NCBI GenBank assembly: GCA_003149935.1
Contig: QAMH01000006.1
Span: 186,001-250,000, forward strand
Reading direction: 5' to 3'
Length of the DNA: 64,000 nucleotides
DNA from: Coriobacteriia bacterium
GTDB lineage: Bacteria; Actinomycetota; Coriobacteriia; Coriobacteriales; QAMH01
How positions within the stretch are numbered: position 1 is the stretch's first letter; each line of letters begins with the position of its first letter. Positions 26,867-36,090 of this stretch are shown piece after piece. The position numbers and the translations under genes were made by a program. A model generated the notes under the pieces. The model was not told the DNA's origin. It did not search any database and saw nothing but the letters and a program-made list of their open reading frames with translations.

Positions 26867-27349
26867 ATGGGTGTATTCAAACTGGGCGGACTGACGCTCA
26901 AAAGCCTGTTTAGCAAGCGCGCGACGAGGAAATATCCCTACGAGGTACGCGAGACCTTCGAGAACGCACGTGGCCAGATCGACATGATCGACATCCACAA
27001 CTGTATCTTCTGCGGCATGTGCCAGCGTAAGTGTCCTGCCGATTGCATCGTCGTCGATCGTGACGAGTCGCGCTGGACCTACTGGCCCTACAAGTGCATC
27101 GCCTGCGGTGCCTGTGTGGCCTCCTGCCCGACCAAGGACCTCGAGATGCTCAGGGATCGTCCGCCCATCACGACGGACAACCAGACGACGCGCGTCTACG
27201 AGCTCACCGAAGAGGAGAAGGCCGAGAAGGCGCGCATCGCCGCCGAAAAGAAGGCAGCTGCACTCAAGGCCGCCGAAGAGAAGAAGAAGGCTGCTGCGGC
27301 GAAGAAGGCTGCCGAGGAGGCAGCTGGCAACGCACCAGCGGGGGAGTAG
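26867..27349 (+). CDS. Ech-type hydrogenase ferredoxin-like subunit F (NuoI-like)
   Basis: The 160-residue polyferredoxin has two [4Fe-4S] motifs, CIFCGMCQRKCP and CIACGACVASCP, typical of EchF/NuoI, which accepts electrons from soluble ferredoxin. After the Fe-S domain an Ala/Lys/Glu-rich helix of about 45 residues (EEKAEKARIAAEKKAA) forms an unusual tail. The ATG follows the catalytic subunit's stop by four bases. Last gene of the hydrogenase operon. Confidence 0.92.
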   Translation: MGVFKLGGLTLKSLFSKRATRKYPYEVRETFENARGQIDMIDIHNCIFCGMCQRKCPADCIVVDRDESRWTYWPYKCIACGACVASCPTKDLEMLRDRPPITTDNQTTRVYELTEEEKAEKARIAAEKKAAALKAAEEKKKAAAAKKAAEEAAGNAPAGE

Positions 27350-27375
27350 TCCGAATTTTGCCAGAGGAGTTCTCG

Positions 27376-28014
27376 ATGGCATCAGATGAGATGGCACATA
27401 CCGAAGAGGAGCAAGTGCTCGATAAGGTGCTCACCGCTCCTAACGTGATTACGCTCGTGCGTCTGTTGCTGCTCCCGCTCTTTCTCTGGCTTCTCTTCGC
27501 CACGCCGTATCATATCGCCGCGCTCGTCGTCTACGCTGTCGCCGCATCGACCGATTGGGTCGATGGTCAGGTCGCGCGTCGCACGCACCAGGTCTCCAAG
27601 CTTGGCAAGCTCTTCGATCCCTTCGTCGACAGGCTGCTCATCGCCGTCGGTGTTATCGCCATCTTCATACTCGGGCGTCTGCCTCTGTGGATACTCGTCT
27701 ATCTCATCGTGCGTGACCTCTGCCTGTTGCTCGGGGGACGCTATCTGCTTGCCAGGGTCGGCAAGGTTCCGCCGGTCGTCTACGTCGGAAAGTTTGCGAC
27801 CGCCTTCATCATGATTGGCTTTTGTCTTCTCCTGCTCGGGATGCCCATGCTTCCCGGTCTCGGGCTTGCCGATGCGCCTGCATGGCTCCCCGGTTTTGGC
27901 GGCGATGAGGCCCTGCTCGGTATCTGGTTTGTCTACGCAGGTCTCGTCTGCTCGATAATCGCCTTTGTCATCTATGTCATAAAGGGCGTTCGCCTCCTCG
28001 CAAAAGCATCCTGA
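27376..28014 (+). CDS. pgsA: CDP-alcohol phosphatidyltransferase (PgsA-like)
   Basis: The 212-residue membrane enzyme carries the family motif D-G-x2-A-R-x8-G-x3-D-x3-D in DWVDGQVARRTHQVSKLGKL-FDPFVDRLL near residues 58-85. PgsA joins CDP-diacylglycerol and glycerol-3-phosphate to give phosphatidylglycerophosphate. An N-terminal acidic extension precedes APNVITLVRLLLLPLF. The ATG follows GAGGAG. The exact alcohol substrate cannot be read from sequence, so the gene symbol is tentative. Confidence 0.85.
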   Translation: MASDEMAHTEEEQVLDKVLTAPNVITLVRLLLLPLFLWLLFATPYHIAALVVYAVAASTDWVDGQVARRTHQVSKLGKLFDPFVDRLLIAVGVIAIFILGRLPLWILVYLIVRDLCLLLGGRYLLARVGKVPPVVYVGKFATAFIMIGFCLLLLGMPMLPGLGLADAPAWLPGFGGDEALLGIWFVYAGLVCSIIAFVIYVIKGVRLLAKAS

Positions 28015-28157
28015 CCAGCGCATATCAAGGTTCTGTGCAGCTTTTGCGCAGGAGAATTAAATTTTGCTTAATCGTTTAATTATGCTGGGTACCTCTCGCG
28101 TCATTGGTGGTATTCTTAGCAGTCACATATTGCCCGATAGAAGAGGTTTGAGCACAG

Positions 28158-30665
28158 GTGACCGATTCGACTAACAAGCCAGAGCCCAGCAAGCGAATGC
28201 GACCCGCATCGGGTGCGCCCGCCTTCAAGCCGACGGCACGTAAGTCGGTGAAGCAGCCTGCCTCCAAGCCCGTGCAAACCCCCAAGGCAGAGGCCATTCC
28301 CAAGGCCTCAAAACCTGCGAAGGCGGCAAAAGCCGCCAAGTCATCGAAGACCTTGCGTATTCCCAAGGCCACGCGTGCCTCCAAGATTCCGCGCACGACC
28401 ACCACCTCGAAGGCGAGCAAGGCCGGTACGCTCTCCAGTGCTCCGAGCCGTCTCAGCAGCTCGTCCTCTCCCTGGGCTTCGCAGGGCAGCTCGTCTACCA
28501 CGCAGGGCTTTGGCACAATCGGCGGCGATCAACAATCGAAGGCCCGCTCGGCGCAGTCCGCGCGCAACGCGTTTGGACGCTTCTCCCGCACGCAGGCGGC
28601 AAGCCCCAATGCCCGTGTGCGCGAAAAGGGCATGCCCGCAGCACGTACCCCAAGCACCTCGAACGAGTTCATTGCCTATACCAAATCGCATCTCCAGATC
28701 ATGATCCCGGTCTTTATCATCGTCGCGCTTCTGCTCATATACACGTGCGTTGACATCTTCTCCTCGTTTGGCAGGATTCACCCCGGTGTCTCCGTGCAAG
28801 GTATCGAGGTTGGTGGCATGAGCGTGCAGGATGCCGCCACCAAGATCAACGAGGAGCTTTCCCCCAAGCTCTCCAATGCGCACGTGACCATTTACGAGAG
28901 TGCCGATATTGCCTCGGCCGATGGCGCGCAGATTCCGTCAGGTGGCATCGAGCAAGCCCATGCCGATGAGACAGCGGCGGGCTCGGACATCAACGATGAC
29001 GGTACGATCGACAAATGGAACATTACGGCCGAGACCATCGGTGCCTACGTCGATGGCGAAGCGCTGGCCGAAGAGGCCTATCTCGTGGGTCGTCAGGGCA
29101 ACTTCGTCGCCGAGCGCTTCTTTTCCTGGTTCGGCGGCACGCATCTTGACGCTACCGTTTCCGTGCGCGACGAGCGCTTCAACGCACTTGCGACGGAGAT
29201 CGATAAAGAAATCGGTTTGCCCATCGTGGATAGCACCATACGCATCGAGGATGGCGCCGTCTCCGTTGTCAACGGTAGCGATGGCTGGTCGGTTGATGCC
29301 CCTACCTTTATCAAGCGCTTCAGTGCGAGCGCGTTTTCGCCCGACAACTTCCCCTTCGTCATTCCGATGAAGACCGATCCGATGCACATCAGGCCGGCCA
29401 CTGCCCAGAAGGTTGCCGATGACGTCAAGGCGGCCATCGCCGAGAACGTCACCATCGTTCACGATCCTGACACCTGGACGCTCGATACCGCAGACCTTGG
29501 CGAGCTCATTAGCCTGCAGGTGCTCACGCCCGATGAGGTGCTCGTCTTCGGCAGCGGCACGCAGAAGATCGTCGCTGACGGTACGACGGTTTCGGATTAC
29601 GACACCTCGGCCTGGGTCGATCCGGATTCAGGCTATGTCCTGCAGGCATACGTCGATCAGGAGAAGACCGATCGCTATCTGGTCGGCATTCTTGGAGCAG
29701 CTGCCACGGGAGGCGCCACTGACGCCTACTTCGACACGAGTTCCGGCGAGGTGGTACTCGTCGCCGCCGTCGAGGGCTATGGCCCCGATCGCTCTGCCGC
29801 GGAGATCGCCTTGCAGGACCTGCTTTTTGGCGAGCCGGATGCCACGACGGCGAGCAGCCGCACCATCTCGCTCGTGGACGTCACCATCCAACCCGAACTC
29901 ACCACCGAGAAAGCGCAGGCCATGGGCATTACCGAGCGCCTCGCAACTTGGACGATTCCGCTGTCGGGTTCCTCGGAGCGCATCAACAACATCAGACTGC
30001 TCTGCCGCCTCATCAACAACTCCCTCGTGGCACCGGGTGCGACTTGGTCGTTCAACGGCACCACGGGCGAGCGTACGGCCGAGAAGGGCTTCCAAACGGC
30101 TCCCGTCATCGTCAATGGCAAGCATGAGGATCAGCTCGGCGGCGGCATTTGCCAGATCGCGACATGCATTTTCAATGCCGCCTGCTTCTCGGGCCTCGGC
30201 ATCCAGGAGCGCGTAAATCACGACTTCTACATCGCCGCCTACGATGATTACGGTTTCGCCGATGCCACGGTGTCGTGGAAGTCGCCTGATCTCAAATGGG
30301 TCAACGACATGTCGACTTACGTGCTCATGACGGCGAACGTGACCGATGATAACGTTGTCGTCAGTTTCTGGGGCACCAAGGACGGCCGCACCGTTGATTG
30401 CCAGCGCGGCGACTGGAAGGCTGGCGACAAATACGTCTCGATTACCGAGGTTGACCCTGAGCTTGCTCCAGGTGAGCGCAAGATGACGCAGAGCGGTCAG
30501 GATGGTCGCAGCATTGACATCCGCTACCTCGCAAAAGCCGCTGACGGTACGGTGCTGCATGATGTCACCTTCCACTCGATTTACTCGGCGCAAAATGAAA
30601 TCATCACCGTAGGCCCCGACACACCTGCTCCGGCTCCTGCTGCCGATCCGCCTGCGGCCGAATAA
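28158..30665 (+). CDS. VanW-family protein with peptidoglycan-binding-like domains
   Basis: The 835-residue protein starts at a GTG. The first about 175 residues are a basic, Lys/Ser/Ala/Pro-rich cytosolic stretch, then one membrane span (IMIPVFIIVALLLIYTCVDIF), then two PG_binding_4-like units (VSVQGIEVGGMSVQDAATKINEEL and a second one near residue 290). The C-terminal VanW domain has TWSFNGTTGERTAEKGFQTA, QLGGGICQIATCIFNAA and YDDYGFADATVSW. VanW proteins are linked to cell-wall binding and vancomycin-resistance clusters, but no van genes are nearby. Tail rich in Pro/Ala. Confidence 0.9.
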   Translation: MTDSTNKPEPSKRMRPASGAPAFKPTARKSVKQPASKPVQTPKAEAIPKASKPAKAAKAAKSSKTLRIPKATRASKIPRTTTTSKASKAGTLSSAPSRLSSSSSPWASQGSSSTTQGFGTIGGDQQSKARSAQSARNAFGRFSRTQAASPNARVREKGMPAARTPSTSNEFIAYTKSHLQIMIPVFIIVALLLIYTCVDIFSSFGRIHPGVSVQGIEVGGMSVQDAATKINEELSPKLSNAHVTIYESADIASADGAQIPSGGIEQAHADETAAGSDINDDGTIDKWNITAETIGAYVDGEALAEEAYLVGRQGNFVAERFFSWFGGTHLDATVSVRDERFNALATEIDKEIGLPIVDSTIRIEDGAVSVVNGSDGWSVDAPTFIKRFSASAFSPDNFPFVIPMKTDPMHIRPATAQKVADDVKAAIAENVTIVHDPDTWTLDTADLGELISLQVLTPDEVLVFGSGTQKIVADGTTVSDYDTSAWVDPDSGYVLQAYVDQEKTDRYLVGILGAAATGGATDAYFDTSSGEVVLVAAVEGYGPDRSAAEIALQDLLFGEPDATTASSRTISLVDVTIQPELTTEKAQAMGITERLATWTIPLSGSSERINNIRLLCRLINNSLVAPGATWSFNGTTGERTAEKGFQTAPVIVNGKHEDQLGGGICQIATCIFNAACFSGLGIQERVNHDFYIAAYDDYGFADATVSWKSPDLKWVNDMSTYVLMTANVTDDNVVVSFWGTKDGRTVDCQRGDWKAGDKYVSITEVDPELAPGERKMTQSGQDGRSIDIRYLAKAADGTVLHDVTFHSIYSAQNEIITVGPDTPAPAPAADPPAAE

Positions 30666-30729
30666 TGGCATTGCGGGGCGCTGTCCCCGGGTGATAGGAA
30701 GTAGCACGATTTTCAGGAAGGCGTAAGGT

Positions 30730-32040
30730 ATGGCGTACCAAGACGAAATCACCCACATGGAACGGGGCAAGCTCGAGGACTTGCAGCTCGAGCGCATGAA
30801 GGAAACCATCGTCAACTGCTACGAGAACATCGAGTTCTACAAGAAGTCCTTTGACGAGGCCGTTTTCGACCCGTATTCCGTCGAGTCTCTCGCAGACATA
30901 CAGAAGGCTCCCTTCACCACCAAGCAGGACATGCGCGATGCCTATCCGTACAAGCTCTTCGCCGTGCCGCGCTCCGAGGTGAAGGAGATCCACATGTCGA
31001 GCGGCACCACGGGCGTGGCGACCGTGTCGGGCTACACCGACAACGACATCAAGTCCTGGGGTGACTGCTTCGGCCGCGGCATCGGCTATGCCCACGGCGA
31101 TGTCGATGACGTCGTGCACGTCTGCTACGGCTACGGCCTGTTCACCGGTGGCCTGGGTGCGCATTACGGCGGCCTTGCCGTGGGTGCGGAGACCATCCCG
31201 ATGTCTGCCGGCAACACGAAGCGCCAGATCAAGGTCTTGCAGACCATGGGCTCTTCCATCCTGTGCTGCACACCGAGCTATGCCATGCACATCGCCGATA
31301 CCGCCATCGAGATGGGCCTTGACCCCAAGAAGGACTTCACGCTCAAGGCCGGCATCCATGGCGCCGAGGCGTTCTCGGACCAGTTCCGCAAGAACCTCGA
31401 GGACAAGCTCGGCTATAAGGTTTATGACGTTTATGGTCTGACCGAGGTCATGGGGCCGGGTGTCGCCATGGAGTGCGATGAGCAGAACGGCCTGCATGTC
31501 GCCGAGGATCACTTCTTCGTCGAAGTCCTCGATCCCGAGACCCACGAACCCGTGCCCGACGGCGAGTGGGGCGAGCTCGTCATCACCACGCTCACCAAGG
31601 AGGCTTCGCCGGTCGTGCGCTACCGCACACGTGACATCACGCGCATCATGCCCAACGAGTGTGCCTGTGGCGTCACGCATCGCCGCATCGACCGTCTGCA
31701 CGGCCGTACTGATGACATGTTCAAGGTCCGTGGCGTCCAGGTGTTTCCGAGCCAGATCGAGAACGTATGCGCTGCGTTCCCCGAGATCGCGGACTGGTAT
31801 CAGATCGAACTCACGCGCGAAGGCGGTCTCGACATTGCCACGCTCAAGATCGAGATCAATCCCGATTTCCCGATTGACGAGATTCGCAAGATCGAAGAAC
31901 TGCAACGCCGCATGCAACAGGCGCTCAAAGACGAGCTCGCCGTCAGCATCAATATCAAGATCGTCGAGCCGCACACCATCCAACGCTCCGAGGGCAAGGC
32001 TGTGCGCATCGTTGACCTGCGTGATGGGGAGGACAAGTAA
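30730..32040 (+). CDS. Phenylacetate-CoA ligase family protein (PaaK-like)
   Basis: The 436-residue adenylate-forming ligase has the P-loop MSSGTTGVATVSGYT near residue 95, GLTEVMGPGVAMEC, and the C-terminal VRGVQVFPSQIENV. Family members activate phenylacetate or related aryl acids to CoA thioesters. The start ATG overlaps no other gene; an ACT-domain gene starts at the last base of its stop. This paaK-ACT pair usually travels with indolepyruvate:ferredoxin oxidoreductase, here found at 36091-38450. Confidence 0.9.
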   Translation: MAYQDEITHMERGKLEDLQLERMKETIVNCYENIEFYKKSFDEAVFDPYSVESLADIQKAPFTTKQDMRDAYPYKLFAVPRSEVKEIHMSSGTTGVATVSGYTDNDIKSWGDCFGRGIGYAHGDVDDVVHVCYGYGLFTGGLGAHYGGLAVGAETIPMSAGNTKRQIKVLQTMGSSILCCTPSYAMHIADTAIEMGLDPKKDFTLKAGIHGAEAFSDQFRKNLEDKLGYKVYDVYGLTEVMGPGVAMECDEQNGLHVAEDHFFVEVLDPETHEPVPDGEWGELVITTLTKEASPVVRYRTRDITRIMPNECACGVTHRRIDRLHGRTDDMFKVRGVQVFPSQIENVCAAFPEIADWYQIELTREGGLDIATLKIEINPDFPIDEIRKIEELQRRMQQALKDELAVSINIKIVEPHTIQRSEGKAVRIVDLRDGEDK

Positions 32041-32465
32041 TGATTGACCAGCTTACGGTATTTCTCGAGAACACAAGGGGCCGTCTCACCTCGCTGTGCC
32101 GCGCCCTGGGTGACGCGGACATCCAGATGCACTCGCTGGCTCTGGCAGACACGACCGACTACGGCATCGCGCGCATCATCTGCGATGACCCGAAGGGTGC
32201 GGTCGCAGCCATTTCCGAAGCCGGATTCACGGCCAACCTCACGAAGGTCGTCGCCGTCGAAGTGCCCGATGTCCCGGGCGGTCTCGCCAGCGTGCTCGAC
32301 GCACTCGATAACGCCGGCATCAACATCGAGTATTGCTATTGCTTTGCGGATGCCGACAAGGGCGCGACGGTCGCTTTCAAAGTCGACGAGTCTGCGATCG
32401 GCGCACTCGAAGGGGCCGGCTTCAAGGTGCTTCATCCCGAGGACCTCTACAAGACCGCGCAGTAG
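32040..32465 (+). CDS. Tandem ACT-domain regulatory protein
   Basis: The 141-residue protein consists of two ACT domains (LTVFLENTRGRLTSLCRALGDADI; VAVEVPDVPGGLASVLDALDNAGINIEY), folds that bind amino acids or their derivatives. It is translationally coupled to the paaK-like ligase (TAATG overlap), so it probably senses an aromatic amino acid or its product for that enzyme or for IorAB. Confidence 0.88.
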   Translation: MIDQLTVFLENTRGRLTSLCRALGDADIQMHSLALADTTDYGIARIICDDPKGAVAAISEAGFTANLTKVVAVEVPDVPGGLASVLDALDNAGINIEYCYCFADADKGATVAFKVDESAIGALEGAGFKVLHPEDLYKTAQ

Positions 32466-32480
32466 TCGCAGGGGAGATGC

Positions 32481-33896
32481 ATGCAAGTCAGCCCGCATGA
32501 CATAGGCTCGAAGATACAGGTGCTTGCGCGTCAGCGTGGGCACCTGACCTTGCTTACCGGCATTTTGCTTACGCTCGTGCTTGTGTGCGCGCTATGCCTT
32601 GCCACGCCGGGCACTGTCCATGCCGCCATCAACGGAAACGACTACGTCGGACAGTCCACGGTCAACGATCGCGGCATGAACATCACCGAGGCTCCGGCTA
32701 TCGAGTCTCCCTACGGCATACTCGTCGATGAGGACGGTAACGTCCTGTGGGCACGCGGGCAAGACGAGCATCGTGCGATGGCCTCCATCACCAAGACGAT
32801 GACGGCAATCGTCGCGCTCGAGAATGGCGATCTTGACGAAGTCTTCACCGTTTCGCCCCGGGCGGCATCCGTGGGAGAGTCGAGCGCAGGACTAGTCGCC
32901 GGGCAACAGGTTACCTTGCGTGACCTCGTCTCCGGTCTCCTCGTTCATTCGGGTAACGATGCCTCCATGGCCATCGCCGAGGGCATTGCGGGTGGCGAGA
33001 AGGAGTTCGTTCAGATGATGAACGCGAAGGCCCAGCAGATGGGTCTCGTGAACACCCAGTTCCAGAATCCGCACGGCCTCGACGCCGAAAACCACTATTC
33101 GTCCGCTGCGGACATCAGCGTCATCGTGCGCTATGCCATGCAGGACCCGACCTTCCGCGAAATTGTCGGCATGAAGTCCTGCATGCTCAATCTCAGTGGA
33201 GAGCCCAAGGAGCTGCTTACGACCAACGCCCTGCTCGCCACCTGGGATGATTGCATTGGCGTCAAGACCGGCTTCACGAACAAGGCAGGCCAATGCCTCG
33301 CCGCTGCCGCCAGCAAGAACGGCGTCGAGCTCTACGCCGTCGTGCTCGATTCCACCGACGAGGTTCAGCGATTCATCGACGCCTACAAGCTCCTCGACTG
33401 GGGCTTCACCCATTATCGCCCGTACACGCTCGCGTCTGCCGAGCAGGTGCTCGTCGATGCCCCCATGAGCGGCTTTCTCGACAAGACCGTAAAGGCGGGC
33501 GTCTTGGAGGAAGTAACGGGTATGGTCTTCGACTTCAACGGTGACATCGCGATTGACGTGCGCCTCACCGACAAGCCCGATGGCGTTGCCAAGGGGGATA
33601 CCGTTGGCACCATCACCTGGCGTCAGGACGAGAACATCGTCGCTTCGGTTCCCCTCGTCGCGCTCGAGGACAAGATGGGACCGTCGCCCGTCACCTCGGT
33701 CATTACCTCGCTCGTGCGCTGCGTTGGCGTGATCACCGGCGACCAATGCGTAGCCCAGAGCACCGTCTACGCGCAGGCGCCCGAAGTCGAGCGTGTGCAG
33801 AGCACGGCCGGTCAGGGCATGAACGCCGAACTCGAGATGGACATTCGCGATTACGTCGCCGCATACAATGCTGCGGTCTATGGTTATGGCTCCTAA
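32481..33896 (+). CDS. dacA: Serine-type D-Ala-D-Ala carboxypeptidase (DacA/PBP5 type)
   Basis: The 471-residue protein has an N-terminal signal or anchor (LTLLTGILLTLVLVCALCLATPGTVHA). Its penicillin-binding motifs occur in the right order: SITK near residue 101, SGN near 154 and KTG near 261, followed by a PBP5_C-like domain. It removes the terminal D-Ala of peptidoglycan side chains outside the membrane. GGGGAG lies before the ATG. The position between an ACT and an FHA gene is not functionally obvious. Confidence 0.92.
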   Translation: MQVSPHDIGSKIQVLARQRGHLTLLTGILLTLVLVCALCLATPGTVHAAINGNDYVGQSTVNDRGMNITEAPAIESPYGILVDEDGNVLWARGQDEHRAMASITKTMTAIVALENGDLDEVFTVSPRAASVGESSAGLVAGQQVTLRDLVSGLLVHSGNDASMAIAEGIAGGEKEFVQMMNAKAQQMGLVNTQFQNPHGLDAENHYSSAADISVIVRYAMQDPTFREIVGMKSCMLNLSGEPKELLTTNALLATWDDCIGVKTGFTNKAGQCLAAAASKNGVELYAVVLDSTDEVQRFIDAYKLLDWGFTHYRPYTLASAEQVLVDAPMSGFLDKTVKAGVLEEVTGMVFDFNGDIAIDVRLTDKPDGVAKGDTVGTITWRQDENIVASVPLVALEDKMGPSPVTSVITSLVRCVGVITGDQCVAQSTVYAQAPEVERVQSTAGQGMNAELEMDIRDYVAAYNAAVYGYGS

Positions 33897-33956
33897 CGTG
33901 TCGCATTGCGGTGCTAGAATAGCTGCCATGTGTTTTGGCATTTGAAAGGATGTATC

Positions 33957-34406
33957 GTGCCTGTTTCCAGTTTTGTCTGTCCCATCTGCAATGAGCCCGT
34001 CGATGGTTCGCAGACCTCATGTCCGCGTTGTGGCTTCAAGTTCGTCGGGGCAACGCAAACTTTCAACCCCGTCGCGACGCAGGTCGATGAGCAGACATAC
34101 GAGCTCGAAAGCGCCACACCCGAGCTCGAGGTGCTTTCCGGCCCCTACGCGGGGGAGAGCTTTACGCTTGGCGACGGCACTTTTACCGTCGGGCGCGACC
34201 CGAAGTGCGACATTTTCCTCAGCAACATGACGGTTTCGCGTCATAACTCGACCATCGTCATCGATGGCGCACATGCCAAGATCATGGACGCCGATTCGAC
34301 TAACGGTACCTGGGTCGATGGCAAGATCGTGGACGAGGCAGAGCTCGTACCGGGCACGCATGTCCAGATCGGCACCTTCGACATGGTCTTCAAGCGCGTC
34401 AAGTAA
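33957..34406 (+). CDS. Zinc-ribbon FHA-domain protein
   Basis: The 149-residue protein has an N-terminal zinc ribbon (CPICNEPVDGSQTSCPRCG) and a C-terminal FHA domain (FTVGRDPKCDIFLSNMTVSRHNSTI, DSTNGTWVDG) that binds phosphothreonine peptides. The phosphopeptide residues (GR, SRH, N-G) are intact. GTG at 33957 is chosen because AAAGGA lies upstream. No Ser/Thr kinase gene is nearby, so the partner is unknown. Confidence 0.88.
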   Translation: MPVSSFVCPICNEPVDGSQTSCPRCGFKFVGATQTFNPVATQVDEQTYELESATPELEVLSGPYAGESFTLGDGTFTVGRDPKCDIFLSNMTVSRHNSTIVIDGAHAKIMDADSTNGTWVDGKIVDEAELVPGTHVQIGTFDMVFKRVK

Positions 34407-34436
34407 GCCCATAATCGAGCGGGAATAGAGGTTATT

Positions 34437-36071
34437 GTGCCCATCACCGATTACCTGCGCCATAACGCCGCCGCGTATGGCAACGAGATTGCCCTTGTCG
34501 AGATTAACCCCGAGGTTCTCGAACGCAAGCACGTCACCTGGCGCGACTACGACCTCATCGAGAGTACCGATCCGGAGCCCTATAGGCGCGAGATTACCTG
34601 GAGCGTGTTCGACGAGAAGGCAAACCGCTTCGCCAACCTGCTTCTCTCGCGTGGCGTGAAGAAGGGCGACAAGGTCGCCATCCTGCTCATGAACTGTCTT
34701 GAATGGCTGCCCATCTACTTCGGCATACTCAAGAGCGGGGCCACTGCCGTTCCGCTCAATTTCCGCTATACCGCCGAGGAAATCGCTTACTGCATCAAGC
34801 AGGCAGACGTCGACATACTCGTCTTCGGTCCCCAATTCACCGGACGCGTCGAGGAGATCGCCTCCGAGATCGCCCACGGCAGGTTGCTCTTCTACGTGGG
34901 GGAGGACTGCCCGACCTTTGCCGAGAACTACCGTGAGCTCACGGCCAACTATACAAGCACCGATCCGGCCATCCCCCTCAACGAAGACGAGGACGCCGCC
35001 ATCTACTTCTCGAGCGGCACGACGGGCTTTCCCAAGGCCATCCTTCACCATCATCGCAGTCTCACCCAGGCGGCAGAGATGGAACAGCACCATCATGGTC
35101 AGACGCACGACGACACGTTCCTTTGCATCCCGCCGCTCTATCACACGGGTGCGAAAATGCACTGGTTCGGCAGTCTCATTTCCGGATCCAAGGCCGTGCT
35201 CCTGCGCGGCGTAACGCCACAGAGCATCTTCGATGCGGTCTCCAACGAGCACTGCACCATCGTCTGGCTGCTTGTTCCCTGGGTGCAAGACATCTTGCTC
35301 GCCATCGAGGAAGGCAAGATCGATCCTGCGGCCTACGAGCTCAATCAGTGGCGCCTCATGCACATCGGCGCCCAACCCGTCCCGCAAAGCCTCATCAAGC
35401 GCTGGAAGGAGATCTTTCCCGCGCATCAGTACGACACCAATTACGGCTTGTCGGAGTCAACCGGCCCGGGTTGCGTGCACCTTGGCGTCGAGAACATCGA
35501 TCACGTCGGTGCCATCGGCGTACCGGGATACCGTTGGGTTGTCAAAATCTGCGATAACGAGGGCAACGAGGTCCCCGATGGCGAGGTCGGAGAGCTGTGG
35601 GTCAAGGGCCCGGGTGTCATGGTCTGCTACTACAACAACCCCGACGCATCCAACGAATCCATCAAGAACGGCTGGCTACTCACGGGCGATATGGCGCGCA
35701 AGGACGAAGATGGCTTCATCTGGCTCGTCGATCGCAAGAAGGACGTCGTCATCAGCGGCGGCGAGAACATCTATCCCGTGCAGATCGAGGATCATCTTGC
35801 GGCTCATCCGGCCGTGAAGGACGTCGCCGTCATCGGTTTGCCCGATGAGCGCCTCGGCGAGATCGCCGCTGCCGTGGTCGAGCTCAAACCCGATGTCGAG
35901 CTACATGAGGGCGAGCTTGAGGAGTATTGTCAGGCGTTGCCGCGCTACAAGCGTCCGCGCAAGTACATCTACGCTGATGTCCCGCGTAACGCAACGGGCA
36001 AGATCGAGAAACCCAAGCTGCGCCAGATTTACGGCGCTACCAATATCGTCGAGCTCGAGAACGAGGGCTAG
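34437..36071 (+). CDS. Acyl-CoA synthetase (AMP-forming)
   Basis: The 544-residue class I adenylate-forming enzyme has IYFSSGTTGFPKAILHHHR (A3), YGLSESTGPG (A5), WLLTGDMARKDEDGFIWLVDRKKDVVISGGENIYP (A7-A8) and the catalytic lysine region NATGKIEKPKLR (A10). It would activate a carboxylic acid with ATP and CoA. The start is GTG after AGAGG. It lies just before iorAB, so an aryl or branched acid is a reasonable guess. Confidence 0.9.
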   Translation: MPITDYLRHNAAAYGNEIALVEINPEVLERKHVTWRDYDLIESTDPEPYRREITWSVFDEKANRFANLLLSRGVKKGDKVAILLMNCLEWLPIYFGILKSGATAVPLNFRYTAEEIAYCIKQADVDILVFGPQFTGRVEEIASEIAHGRLLFYVGEDCPTFAENYRELTANYTSTDPAIPLNEDEDAAIYFSSGTTGFPKAILHHHRSLTQAAEMEQHHHGQTHDDTFLCIPPLYHTGAKMHWFGSLISGSKAVLLRGVTPQSIFDAVSNEHCTIVWLLVPWVQDILLAIEEGKIDPAAYELNQWRLMHIGAQPVPQSLIKRWKEIFPAHQYDTNYGLSESTGPGCVHLGVENIDHVGAIGVPGYRWVVKICDNEGNEVPDGEVGELWVKGPGVMVCYYNNPDASNESIKNGWLLTGDMARKDEDGFIWLVDRKKDVVISGGENIYPVQIEDHLAAHPAVKDVAVIGLPDERLGEIAAAVVELKPDVELHEGELEEYCQALPRYKRPRKYIYADVPRNATGKIEKPKLRQIYGATNIVELENEG

Positions 36072-36090
36072 ACATTCGAAAGGACACATA

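Noticed and set aside
28158..28700. VanW gene as evidence for vancomycin resistance
   Set aside because: No vanHAX or sensor genes are nearby; VanW-domain proteins are common in Gram-positive chromosomes.
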